Made by a program: the position numbers and the translations under genes | Notes under the pieces: generated by a model | The model's database searches: none | What the model was told of the DNA's origin: nothing | What the model saw: the letters and a program-made list of their open reading frames with translations, nothing else | Assembly: GCF_011009015.1 (NCBI RefSeq) | Contig: NZ_CP048878.1 | Location: 2,820,354-2,884,353, forward strand | DNA from: Spartinivicinus ruber | Lineage (GTDB): Bacteria > Pseudomonadota > Gammaproteobacteria > Pseudomonadales > Zooshikellaceae | Direction: 5' to 3' | Length of the DNA: 64,000 nt | Shown: positions 53,249 through 61,452 of the stretch, piece by piece | How the letters are laid out: each line of letters opens with the position of its first letter | Numbering within the stretch: the stretch's first letter is position 1

Positions 53249-54838
53249 ATGTACGATTACATAATAACTGGCGGAGGCCCGGCGGGCTGTGTATTAGCTA
53301 ATCGTTTAACCGCAAATCCTGATATTTCGGTATTACTATTAGAAGCGGGTGATACGGATTACCACCCCTTTATTCATATGCCTGCGGGGTTTGCCAAATT
53401 AACAGGGAAAACCGCCACTTGGGGTTACTCCACGGTGCCACAAAAGCATTTAAATAATCGTGAAGTGTGGTATCCGCAAGGTCGGGTGATGGGCGGGGGT
53501 AGCTCAATTAATGCTCAGGTTTATACTCGCGGTCATCCCAAAGATTATGATGAGTGGGCCGAACGGGAAGGCTGTCAGGGTTGGTCTTATGACGAGGTAT
53601 TACCCTATTTTCGCCGGGCTGAAGATAATATCCGGCTAGTGAATCAGTTTCATGGAGTGGGAGGGCCGTTAAAAGTTTCTGACCCAGTACCCCATCCATT
53701 AACCAGTACATTTGTCCGTGCCGCCCAAGAAGCAGGGCTTCCTTTTTCGGCAGACTTTAATGGCGACGTTCAGGAAGGTTTTGGTTACTACCAGTTAACC
53801 AATCGTTCTGGAAAGCGTTGTAGTGCCGCTGCTGCTTATATTAAACCTGTATTAGATAGACCCAATCTCACTATTATTACCAAAGCAACTGTCACCAAAA
53901 TATTAGTTAAAAATTATCGTGCAGTAGGCGTGGAATATATTCAGCAGGGAAGCAATCAGGTTTATCAAGCGACTTCACAACAAGAAGTATTAGTGACTTC
54001 TGGTGCAGTGGGTTCACCGAAATTATTAATGTTATCTGGAATTGGTCCCGCCGATCATTTATGCAATGTGGGGTTAGATGTTGTGCATGACTTGCCTGGT
54101 GTGGGTGTAAATTTTCATGACCACATGGATGTTTTTGTAGTCAGTGAATGCAGTGGTGATTATAGCTTTGATCGCTATAAACCCTGGTATATGAATCTAT
54201 GGGCTGGGCTGCAATATTTATTATTTAAAACGGGACCGGTTGCTTCTAATCTTTGTGATGGGGGTGGGTTCTGGTATGCAGACAAAGAGGCGCGCTCGCC
54301 AGATATTCAATTTCACTTTTTGCCCGGCTCAGGGTTAGAACATGGGTTAAAACAAATTCGTAATGGGGTCACCTTAAATTCGGCATTATTACGGCCAAAA
54401 AGCCGAGGAACGGTGAGATTACGTTCGGCAGATTTTAATGATGCACCTTTAATTGACCCGAATTACTGGGCTGAAGAGTACGATCGGAAAATGTCTATTG
54501 AAGGGTTTAAGTTAGCCAGAGAAATAATGGCTCAACCGGCATTTAAACCCTTTATAAAAGGTGAAGCTATGCCAGGGGTAGAAGCTAAAACGGATCAGCA
54601 AATTATGAAATATGCCAAACAATTTTCTAAAACTGACTACCATCCGGTTGGCGCTTGCAAAATGGGGGCAGTAAACGACAAGTATAGTGTGGTTGGGCCA
54701 GATTTACGGGTGAGAGGGATCGATGGGCTGCGGGTTATGGATTCTTCGGTAATGCCTCGGGTAGTCAGCGCTAATACTAATGCAGCAACAATAATGATTG
54801 CAGAAAAAGGCGCGGATTTAATTTTAGGGAAAGGATAA
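53249..54838 (+). CDS. GMC family oxidoreductase, choline/alcohol dehydrogenase-like
   Basis: 529 residues from ATG 53249 (a GTG at 53243 is the alternative). FAD motif MYDYIITGGGPAGCVLANRL, GMC signature 1 GRVMGGGSSINAQVYTRGHPKDYDEW, signature 2 TSGAVGSPKLLMLSGIGP, and HPVGACKMGAVND and VMDSSVMPRVVSANTNAATIMIAEKGAD with the catalytic His and Asn. Close in layout to BetA and to AlkJ-type alcohol dehydrogenases. Last gene of the plus-strand operon; a perfect terminator follows. Confidence 0.94.
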   Translation: MYDYIITGGGPAGCVLANRLTANPDISVLLLEAGDTDYHPFIHMPAGFAKLTGKTATWGYSTVPQKHLNNREVWYPQGRVMGGGSSINAQVYTRGHPKDYDEWAEREGCQGWSYDEVLPYFRRAEDNIRLVNQFHGVGGPLKVSDPVPHPLTSTFVRAAQEAGLPFSADFNGDVQEGFGYYQLTNRSGKRCSAAAAYIKPVLDRPNLTIITKATVTKILVKNYRAVGVEYIQQGSNQVYQATSQQEVLVTSGAVGSPKLLMLSGIGPADHLCNVGLDVVHDLPGVGVNFHDHMDVFVVSECSGDYSFDRYKPWYMNLWAGLQYLLFKTGPVASNLCDGGGFWYADKEARSPDIQFHFLPGSGLEHGLKQIRNGVTLNSALLRPKSRGTVRLRSADFNDAPLIDPNYWAEEYDRKMSIEGFKLAREIMAQPAFKPFIKGEAMPGVEAKTDQQIMKYAKQFSKTDYHPVGACKMGAVNDKYSVVGPDLRVRGIDGLRVMDSSVMPRVVSANTNAATIMIAEKGADLILGKG

Positions 54839-54844
54839 AACCAG

Positions 54845-54898
54845 AAAAAATAATACTGAATTTTATTGGAGATGCTTTTAGGTTCAGTATTATTTTTT
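54845..54898. terminator. Perfect bidirectional terminator between GMC operon and lacI
   Basis: 16-bp arms AAAAAATAATACTGAA (54845-54860) and TTCAGTATTATTTTTT (54883-54898), 22-base loop. T runs on both strands. It ends the 12-kb plus operon and the minus-strand lacI gene (stop at 54919). Confidence 0.95.
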
Positions 54899-54918
54899 AA
54901 GCACTTTTTATTGTGTTT

Positions 54919-55941
54919 CTATGGCTCTCTCGCTAGGGTAGAAGACTCTCGTACTATAACTTTTGGCATCACGGTTTGGTTGGAAATAGGGCGCTCTGGA
55001 TCTTTTAGACGATTGATTAAACATTCGGCGGCTAATTTTGCTAATTGGTCTGTATATATATGGACGCTGGTTAAGGAAGGGCTAAATACATTGCAGCCTT
55101 GAATATCATCAAAGCCGGTGACAGCTACGTCTTTTCCTGCTTTTAAACCAGCACGATCTAAACCAAACGTCACTCCAAATGCTACTATATCGCTATAGCA
55201 CACAATGGCTTCTGGTAAAGGGCCTTGTTTAGCACGCGCCATAATCAGTTGAGCAGAGGCTTCTCGAGTGGGAGGGCAGGGGAGTATTTCGCACTGGTCG
55301 ACTGGTATATTGGCTTTGGTTAAAGCCGCTTTAAAACCAGCGAGCCGGTTTTGGTAAACTGAAGTGTCAGTGATACCCCCTAAAAAAGCCAGTTGGGTAA
55401 AGCCTTGTTCTAGCAAATGCTGAGTAATTGCCTGACTACCGGCAATATTATCTGGGCTGATAAAATCACACTCGTTCCCTTCAATTGGCCGCATCACACT
55501 GACGATGGGTAAGCCTTTCATTGTATGGGTAGTCAGTTGCTCGTAGGTAGTACCAAATACAGGGCAAATTACTATGCCTGCGGCACCATGTTCAGCAAAA
55601 GTGCGCACCACCTTTGCTTGTTGTTGCATATCTTCAGAAGTGTTCGCCATCATCACTACATAGCCAGAGTCAGTAAAACTGCGCTCTAAGGCAACGGCCA
55701 GCTCAGCAAAAAAAGGATTGGTCAGGTCGTTAATAACCATCCCTATGATTTCTGAGGAACGACGGCGTAGGTTAGCCGCAGCTCTATTATAAACATAACC
55801 AAGTTGCTTAGCGGCCTTTAAGACTTTCCGCTTGGTTTCTGGTTTGATTTTGGGGCTGTCTTGTAAGGCTAAAGACACAGTCGATTTTGAAACCCCAGCG
55901 GCTGCCGCAATATCAGGAATAGTAATACTGGTTTTACTCAC
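54919..55941 (-). CDS. LacI family transcriptional regulator
   Basis: 340 residues. N-terminal HTH and hinge (TIPDIAAAAGVSKSTVSLALQDSPKIKPETKRKVLKAAKQLGYVYN), then the periplasmic-binding-protein-like domain (GMVINDLTNPFFAELAVALE, FISPDNIAGSQAITQHLL, AVTGFDDIQGCNVFSPSLTSVHI). Start is GTG 55941 with GAG ahead. It is divergent from the DUF993 gene and lies between two halves of the catabolic island. I propose it controls both through the CG-centred operators at 42285 and 56069. The inducer would be a pathway sugar or its phosphate. Confidence 0.96.
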   Translation of the reverse strand: MSKTSITIPDIAAAAGVSKSTVSLALQDSPKIKPETKRKVLKAAKQLGYVYNRAAANLRRRSSEIIGMVINDLTNPFFAELAVALERSFTDSGYVVMMANTSEDMQQQAKVVRTFAEHGAAGIVICPVFGTTYEQLTTHTMKGLPIVSVMRPIEGNECDFISPDNIAGSQAITQHLLEQGFTQLAFLGGITDTSVYQNRLAGFKAALTKANIPVDQCEILPCPPTREASAQLIMARAKQGPLPEAIVCYSDIVAFGVTFGLDRAGLKAGKDVAVTGFDDIQGCNVFSPSLTSVHIYTDQLAKLAAECLINRLKDPERPISNQTVMPKVIVRESSTLAREP

Positions 55942-56068
55942 TATTTTTTCTCATTGTAAGTTTTTCAAAAGCTAACTGATTTGGGGTTAGCCGCTGGTAG
56001 TTAAATATATTGCAAGTAAACAGGTGCCTACTGCAACAAGTGTGTAGAGTTGCAACAGGTATTTGTTT

Positions 56069-56084
56069 ATTGTAACGTTCTAAA
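56069..56084. promoter_or_regulatory. LacI-family operator candidate in the lacI/DUF993 divergent region
   Basis: ATTGTAACGTTCTAAA is centred on AACGTT and matches the 42099 and 42285 sites at most positions. It lies between the divergent lacI and DUF993 genes, the expected place for autoregulation. A similar ATTGGAACGTTTTAAT (56255-56270) falls inside the first codons of the DUF993 gene. Confidence 0.5.
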
Positions 56085-56216
56085 TAGTTGTTGCAATAGC
56101 ATGAGTATAAACTCGTTCAAATAACAGTAGTGGACTCACTTAAAATAACCCTACGGGCTGATTTAATTAACAAATAACCATTATATGAAGGAATTAGCTA
56201 TTTAGAGGTGCCTTTA

Positions 56217-57389
56217 ATGTCTCACCAGATTATCTTGCCAGCGTTGAATTCAAAATTGGAACGTTTTAATTTGTCGTCTTGTAGTTTCGCTGAAGTGATA
56301 CCAGATACGCCTTTTAATCGCACTGCTTATGCTGCTGCGCATTTAGTGGTTGATCCTTTACAGGAGCTGTATCCCTGGCAAGGTAAGCCGGCAGTGGATT
56401 GGGAAGCAACCCTGGCTTATCGGGAGTATTTGTGGAAGCTGGGGTTTAAAGTAGCCGAAGCTATGGATACGGCTCAGCGAGGGATGGGGGTTGATTGGCC
56501 AACCGCTTTAGAGTTGATTAAACGCAGTACTGTGTTGGCAAACACCATTCCAGGTGCAGATTTAGCGGCAGGCGCAGGTACTGATCAACTGATAGATTTT
56601 TCCCAAATTAACTTGGATGATGTGCGTAAAGCCTATATTGAACAAATAGAAGCTATCGAGGCTGTGGGTGCACGAGTGATTTTAATGGCTTCTCGTGCAC
56701 TTGCGAAAGTTGCAAGAGGTCCAGAAGATTATTTGTCTCTTTATGCTGAATTGATTCAGGGGTGTCGTTACCCGGTGATTTTGCACTGGTTAGGAGATAT
56801 GTTTGATCCTCTGCTAAGTGGCTATTGGGGCAGTGCCAATAGTTGGCAGGCGATGGATACAGTAGAGACCATTATTAAAGAAAACCCCAGTAAAATAGAG
56901 GGTATTAAAGTGTCATTGTTAGCTACGGAATATGAATTAGCATTACGCCAGCGTTTACCTCACAATGTAAAAATGTTTACTGGGGATGATTTTAATTACC
57001 CGGAATTAATTGCAGGGGAGGGCGACAGTTTTTCTCATGGCTTATTGGGTATTTTTGACCCGATTGCGCCAGTGGCAGCGCAAGCATTAACTGAGCTGGC
57101 TAATGGGAATTTTGTTGAATATCATCGATTAATGGACCCGACCGTGGCTTTATCAAGAAAAATATTTGAAGCGCCCACGCAATATTATAAAGCAGGGGTA
57201 GTGTTTATTGCCTGGTTAAATGGCCATCAGTCTCATTTTTCGATGGCGGGCGGCATGCATTCGGCCCGTTCTTTAAGGCATTATGCAGAGATATTTCGAT
57301 TAGCAGACCAAGCAGGTATTTTAAGAGATCCGGTATTAGCGGTGAATCGAATGAATCAATTGAAGGCTGTTTATGGATTATATGACTAA
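56217..57389 (+). CDS. DUF993 / dihydrodipicolinate-synthase-like protein
   Basis: 390 residues from ATG 56217 (GAGG 8 bases ahead; GTG at 56208 would overlap that site). WEATLAYREYLWKLGFKVAEAMDTAQRGMGVDWPTALELI opens the DUF993 family; VILHWLGDMFDPLLSGYWGS and IEGIKVSLL (with a conserved Lys that could form the Schiff base), then FTGDDFNYPELIAGEGD. The fold is a TIM barrel of the DHDPS class, so an aldolase or lyase step is likely. It starts the second plus-strand unit with glycerate kinase and another Gfo/Idh dehydrogenase. The reaction is unknown. Confidence 0.88.
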   Translation: MSHQIILPALNSKLERFNLSSCSFAEVIPDTPFNRTAYAAAHLVVDPLQELYPWQGKPAVDWEATLAYREYLWKLGFKVAEAMDTAQRGMGVDWPTALELIKRSTVLANTIPGADLAAGAGTDQLIDFSQINLDDVRKAYIEQIEAIEAVGARVILMASRALAKVARGPEDYLSLYAELIQGCRYPVILHWLGDMFDPLLSGYWGSANSWQAMDTVETIIKENPSKIEGIKVSLLATEYELALRQRLPHNVKMFTGDDFNYPELIAGEGDSFSHGLLGIFDPIAPVAAQALTELANGNFVEYHRLMDPTVALSRKIFEAPTQYYKAGVVFIAWLNGHQSHFSMAGGMHSARSLRHYAEIFRLADQAGILRDPVLAVNRMNQLKAVYGLYD

Positions 57390-57396
57390 TAGATTT

Positions 57397-57411
57397 AGGG
57401 TGTCGTGAAAT
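57397..57411. repeat. Single-ended relic of the dispersed repeat
   Basis: AGGGTGTCGTGAAAT, close to the terminal AGGGTGTCGCAAAAG, 7 bases after the DUF993 stop. No matching right end is visible before the glycerate kinase gene. Confidence 0.45.
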
Positions 57412-57497
57412 GGAGCTTTCTCACCAAAGCTATCGAATCTGGCGTACTAAAATCAAATGGTGTTAACAGGTCATAAATACTTGATAGAAAATAACCA

Positions 57498-58634
57498 ATG
57501 AAAATTGTCATTGCACCTGATTCTTTTAAAGAGAGCCTATCCAGCATTGAGGTAGCGGATGCTGTTGCGCAGGGTATTCAACAAGTGTTGCCTGATGCTG
57601 AGTTAATTAAACTACCCGTAGCCGATGGGGGTGAAGGGACGATTGATGCCATGGTAGCTGGTACCCAGGGTAGTAAGTTTACTTGTCGCGTAACTGGACC
57701 AATGGGAACACCCGTTGACGCCTGCTGGGGGGTATTGGGTGATGGTGTTACAGCAGTGATTGAAGTGGCTGAGGCTGTGGGTTTGGCGAAAGTACCAGTT
57801 CAGCAACGTAACCCGTTAAAAGCCACCAGTTATGGTATAGGAGAACTGATTATTGAAGCACTGAATGCCGGTGCTAAACAATTTATCCTCGGTCTAGGCG
57901 GAAGCGCCACCAATGATGGAGGGGCTGGTATGTTGCAGGCGTTAGGTGCAAGATTATTAAATACCGCAGGGGATGTAATTTCGCTAGGTGCAGAAGGGCT
58001 GGCTAATTTACAACAGATTGACTTTAACTCCTTAGATAGCAGGCTAGAAAATGTTGAATTTAAAGTCGCTTGTGATGTAGATAACCAATTATTAGGCCCT
58101 ACAGGTGCTACCTATACCTATGGTCCTCAAAAGGGTGCTGATGAGCCTATGCTGCAACAGTTGGAAAACCATTTAAGCCATTTTGCTAAAGTCATGCAAC
58201 AAGCACTCAATCGGGATATTGCTTCAACACCGGGATCGGGTGCTGCTGGTGGTTTAGGCGCTACTTTATTAGGGGGATTTAATGCCCAGTTAGAAAGTGG
58301 TGTTGATATTGTGTTAGATACTATTCAACTGGAAACTTATTTATCTGACGCGGACCTAGTGATCACTGGCGAAGGAAAAATAGACAGCCAGACTATTTAT
58401 GGTAAAACGCCGATTGGTGTTGCTAAACGGGCTAAACAATATAATTGTTGTGTAATAGCATTAGCAGGTAGCATGGGAGCTGGCTACCAAGCGGTTTATC
58501 AGCAAGGGATTGATGCAGTATTTAGTGTGGTACCAGGGGTAATGAATTTAACTGATGCTTTAAAAACTGCCGCACAGAATATTGAAGACACTGCATTTAA
58601 TATTGCCAAAATTGTTAAAAGTTTTAAGGTTTGA
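57498..58634 (+). CDS. Glycerate kinase (GlxK/GarK family)
   Basis: 378 residues. KIVIAPDSFKESLSSIEVADAVAQGI, KLPVADGGEGT, KQFILGLGGSATNDGGAGMLQALGA, GSGAAGGLGATLLGGF, and VITGEGKIDSQTIYGKTPIGVAK. All are standard glycerate kinase blocks. It makes 2-phosphoglycerate from D-glycerate with ATP and so feeds a 3-carbon product into glycolysis. Its presence suggests that the pathway releases glycerate, perhaps after the DUF993 cleavage step. Followed by 3 bases, then another dehydrogenase gene. Confidence 0.96.
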   Translation: MKIVIAPDSFKESLSSIEVADAVAQGIQQVLPDAELIKLPVADGGEGTIDAMVAGTQGSKFTCRVTGPMGTPVDACWGVLGDGVTAVIEVAEAVGLAKVPVQQRNPLKATSYGIGELIIEALNAGAKQFILGLGGSATNDGGAGMLQALGARLLNTAGDVISLGAEGLANLQQIDFNSLDSRLENVEFKVACDVDNQLLGPTGATYTYGPQKGADEPMLQQLENHLSHFAKVMQQALNRDIASTPGSGAAGGLGATLLGGFNAQLESGVDIVLDTIQLETYLSDADLVITGEGKIDSQTIYGKTPIGVAKRAKQYNCCVIALAGSMGAGYQAVYQQGIDAVFSVVPGVMNLTDALKTAAQNIEDTAFNIAKIVKSFKV

Positions 58635-58637
58635 TAG

Positions 58638-59669
58638 ATGATAAAAACAGGTATTATCGGTTATGGTTTTTCTGCTCAGACTTTTCACTTGCCTTTTATT
58701 AACTATTTAAAGGAGTTTGAATTAACAGCTATCAGCTCAAGTAAAAGAGAACAAGTATTAGCCGATAACCCTGATATTCAGGTTTATGATACAGCCGAAC
58801 AATTAATTCAAGACGATACAATCCAGTTGGTGATTATTACTTCACCTAATGATACCCATTATGAATTCGCTAAGCTGGCATTACTCAGTAATAAACATGT
58901 TATTGTTGAGAAACCCTTTGTTACGCGAGTAGAACAAGGGGAAGAATTAATTTCACTAGCAAAAACAAAAGAACTGATACTGTCGACTTATCACAATCGT
59001 CGCTGGGACGGTGACTTTTTAACCATAAAACAATTAATCGATTCGAAAGCACTGGGTGAAATACGTTTATTTGAATCTCACTTTGACCGGTTTAGGCCAA
59101 TCGTACGACAACGCTGGCGCGAACAAGCAGGTGAAGGGACGGGGATTTGGTATGATTTAGGTCCTCATCTGATAGATCAAGCGTTATGTTTATTTGGCTG
59201 GCCGATGGCACTGACTGCATGTTGTCGAAGGTTAAGGGAAAACTCACCAACCACTGATTATTTCCATGTTCAATTGCATTATCCTAATCATGAAGTGGTG
59301 TTACGCTCCAGCCCATTTTCTGCAGGGCCTGGGTTGCGTTTTCAATTAGAGGGAACCAAAGGTAGTTTTGTAAAGTATGGCCTTGATCCACAAGAAGAAC
59401 AGCTAAAACAAGGGCTTTCGCCTCAGCATGAAAATTGGGCAAATGAAGCAGAAAAAAATTATGGGACCTTGTTTCAAGAAAATGGGGAAAGTATTCATCC
59501 CACGCAAGCAGGAGGATACCAGCATTATTTTGCTAACATTTCAGACGCAATTTTGCAAAATAAAACAGTGGCTGTAACTGCGCAGCAAGCGTTAGCAGTA
59601 ATTAAAATAATTCAGTTGGCTGAACAGAGCAGCAAGACCGGTCAAACGATTTCATTGGTTGGTAAATAA
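58638..59669 (+). CDS. Gfo/Idh/MocA family oxidoreductase (YdgJ/YhhX-like)
   Basis: 343 residues. TGIIGYGFSAQTFHLPFI is the hallmark N-terminus of the YdgJ/YhhX subgroup. VEKPFVT with the catalytic Lys (about residue 94), NRRWDGDFLTI, and GIWYDLGPHLIDQAL with the His. Catalyses NAD(P)-dependent oxidation or reduction of a sugar or polyol. Only 3 bases from glycerate kinase and hence the same operon. Distinct from the first Gfo/Idh gene of the island. Confidence 0.94.
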   Translation: MIKTGIIGYGFSAQTFHLPFINYLKEFELTAISSSKREQVLADNPDIQVYDTAEQLIQDDTIQLVIITSPNDTHYEFAKLALLSNKHVIVEKPFVTRVEQGEELISLAKTKELILSTYHNRRWDGDFLTIKQLIDSKALGEIRLFESHFDRFRPIVRQRWREQAGEGTGIWYDLGPHLIDQALCLFGWPMALTACCRRLRENSPTTDYFHVQLHYPNHEVVLRSSPFSAGPGLRFQLEGTKGSFVKYGLDPQEEQLKQGLSPQHENWANEAEKNYGTLFQENGESIHPTQAGGYQHYFANISDAILQNKTVAVTAQQALAVIKIIQLAEQSSKTGQTISLVGK

Positions 59670-59707
59670 TCTTCTTATCTTGTAAGTAGCGCAAAATAAT
59701 AGGCTGG

Positions 59708-60166
59708 TTAACGTTGTCTAATATTAATAACATGGCAGTTACCCTTTTTTGCTGCAATCTCTAAAGCCGATAAGGTAGCTTCGTCCAACACCGGTAACCA
59801 GCTAACTACCGTATGACTTTTACCTAGAGATAAAGCCTGTAAAGTTAGGTCCTTAATAGAGCCTTCATTGGTTGCTGTTAGAAATAAAACCTGTTTGTTA
59901 TTAATGTATGCATCCTGTAGCCACTTCAAGGTAAGCTTGTGGTACTGCTTTGAGCAGACAACCGTTAGCCAGCGCTGCTTTTCATGATGACTTAGCTGGG
60001 CCAACATAGGTGGAATAAACGATGTCAGTGGTACGCGAGCAGAAGATAAAATAATTTCTGTAATATGAGTAAAGCCGCTGTGACTCGTTGATAGAGGAAA
60101 GTGAGGTGGCTGACTAGGTGTACTACAGTTGGGCTTGGAATCATTTTCATTGCCACTGTACTCCAT
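59708..60166 (-). CDS. sulA: SulA-like cell division inhibitor
   Basis: 152 residues from ATG 60166 (GGA nine bases ahead); an upstream ATG at 60187 lacks a ribosome site. SulA motifs: ITEIILSSARVPLTSFIPPMLAQLSHHEKQRWLTVV, then NEGSIKDLTLQALSLGKSHTVVSWLPVL, the conserved FtsZ-contact and HTVVSWL region. It lies downstream of lexA on the same strand, the pseudomonad arrangement, and is expected to block FtsZ assembly during the SOS response. There is a poor LexA-box match (60203-60218), so it may depend mainly on lexA read-through. Confidence 0.85.
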   Translation of the reverse strand: MEYSGNENDSKPNCSTPSQPPHFPLSTSHSGFTHITEIILSSARVPLTSFIPPMLAQLSHHEKQRWLTVVCSKQYHKLTLKWLQDAYINNKQVLFLTATNEGSIKDLTLQALSLGKSHTVVSWLPVLDEATLSALEIAAKKGNCHVINIRQR

Positions 60167-60445
60167 GAGATTAATTCCTATTATCATGTTCGCTAATTAT
60201 GGCTGGAGTGTATCACTGACAAAAAATTTATATCTTTGGCCTAATTCACTGTGTTTACCATATTGGAGTAGATTGTGGATCAGAGTTGATGAAAATGTGC
60301 AAAACTGCAGAATAAGTCGCAACAAGTTAATTGTGCATGGTTTATTGGCAGCTTAATTGAAGCGATGAAGGAGTTGAAAAAATAAAGAGTTGCGAAAACA
60401 GTTAGATATGACTAACTAAAAGCTAACATCGTTAAAAACTCTTTT

Positions 60446-60468
60446 GCCTCTCCTCATAGGGGAGAGGC
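60446..60468 (-). terminator. Hairpin downstream of lexA
   Basis: GCCTCTCC (60446-60453) and GGAGAGGC (60461-60468) form an 8-bp GC-rich stem with a short loop, 12 bases after the lexA stop on the minus strand. It is followed by AAAAGAGTTTTT rather than an immediate U run, so termination may be incomplete, allowing some transcription into sulA. Confidence 0.6.
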
Positions 60469-60480
60469 GTTGGTAGCATC

Positions 60481-61077
60481 TTAGTGTCTTATTACCCCAA
60501 CACTAATGCCTTCGATAGTAAAGTTTCCGTCGTGCAAATCCACTTCAATGGTGTTGAATTCGTTATTTTCCGGGTGGAGTAATACAACATCACCTTTGCG
60601 CTCAAACCGTTTGACAGTGACTTCATCTTCGATTCTAGCCACCACAATTTGACCATTATGTACATCGGATGTTTTATGTACTGCCAATAGGTCACCATCA
60701 AGAATACCGCAGTCTTTCATGCTCATCCCTTTTACTGTTAAAAAATAATCAGCTTGGGGCTTGAAAAAGTTGGCGGGTATCTGGCAGTAGTTGTCTATAT
60801 TCTGTTCGGCTAAAATTGGAAAGCCAGCAGCTACTTGACCCACCACTGGGATGCCTTGCTGGGTTTCGTTAGGGATGCGAATGCCACGAGATGTGCCTGC
60901 AATAATTTCAATAGCGCCTTTGCGGGCAAGGGCTTTGAGGTGTTCTTCCGCAGCGTTTGCTGAACGAAACCCTAGCTGTCGGGCAATTTCTGCTCGGGTG
61001 GGTGGGAAACCCGTATCTTCGATATGGTCTTTAATAAATTGAAAAATCTCAGCCTGTCGGGCTGTTAGTTTAGCCAT
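60481..61077 (-). CDS. lexA: LexA repressor
   Basis: 198 residues. N-terminal winged HTH ([36 protein letters not shown]). The autocleavage site is A84-G85 (QVAAGFP), and the Ser-Lys dyad is S119 ([10 protein letters not shown]) and K156 (VTVKRF), at the same positions as in E. coli LexA. It represses SOS genes and is cleaved when RecA filaments form. Two LexA boxes lie upstream of its start (61172-61206), so it represses itself. Followed by sulA on the same strand. Confidence 0.98.
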   Translation of the reverse strand: MAKLTARQAEIFQFIKDHIEDTGFPPTRAEIARQLGFRSANAAEEHLKALARKGAIEIIAGTSRGIRIPNETQQGIPVVGQVAAGFPILAEQNIDNYCQIPANFFKPQADYFLTVKGMSMKDCGILDGDLLAVHKTSDVHNGQIVVARIEDEVTVKRFERKGDVVLLHPENNEFNTIEVDLHDGNFTIEGISVGVIRH

Positions 61078-61171
61078 TGAGATGGCTCCTTATACGCATT
61101 TGGATTTTTGCTGTTTTATATGCTTCAGCTTATCTAATAATGCTTTAGATAATTGCAGGCTAACACTGCTG

Positions 61172-61187
61172 CTGTGATTTTATACAG
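61172..61187. promoter_or_regulatory. LexA box 1
   Basis: CTGTGATTTTATACAG fits the CTGT-N8-ACAG consensus perfectly. It lies about 95 bases upstream of the lexA ATG. Confidence 0.85.
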
Positions 61188-61190
61188 TTA

Positions 61191-61206
61191 CTGTGATTAT
61201 ATCCAG
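61191..61206. promoter_or_regulatory. LexA box 2
   Basis: CTGTGATTATATCCAG has one change from the CTGT-N8-ACAG consensus. It repeats the box 1 pattern 19 bases away, so LexA could occupy both sites side by side. Confidence 0.75.
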
Positions 61207-61336
61207 TTTTGCCTATCCTTCAATAGTTTTCAAGTACCTTGTTGTTTTTTATCAGGGTGTTTCCTTACTTTGTAGCGTTCAATATCACTTGCAGGAAAAG
61301 GGAAAGCCTGCTTGACTTGTATACGTATTAAACGTA

Positions 61337-61352
61337 TGTTCAAAACGTTTGA
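61337..61352. promoter_or_regulatory. Putative PsrA autoregulatory operator
   Basis: GTTCAAAACGTTTGAA contains the palindrome TTCAAA-ACG-TTTGAA. PsrA of Pseudomonas binds a related GAAAC/CAAAC palindrome at its own promoter. The position, about 100 bases ahead of the TetR gene, fits autoregulation. Confidence 0.6.
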
Positions 61353-61452
61353 AGATTATAACAGGCCCTAGCCCAAATATTTCTCAGCTTTTACGACAAG
61401 TTTTGATGAGGGTAGGGGGCTAAGGTTTTTAATTAATTATTTTAAATTTGTT

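Larger units (their letters stand above)
61078..61452. other. lexA/psrA divergent region
   Basis: About 375 bases between lexA (minus) and the TetR gene (plus). It holds the two LexA boxes and the psrA promoter. GTTCAAAACGTTTGAA (61337-61352) near the psrA side has the TTCAAA...TTTGAA symmetry of a typical PsrA operator (G/CAAAC-N2-4-GTTTG/C) and also an ACGTTT core; CGTATTAAACGTAT and ACGTATACG-like pieces lie beside it. Confidence 0.6.

Noticed and set aside
60203-60218. LexA box for sulA (CTGGAGTGTATCACTG)
   Set aside because: Two of the eight conserved positions differ; too weak to call as a site.
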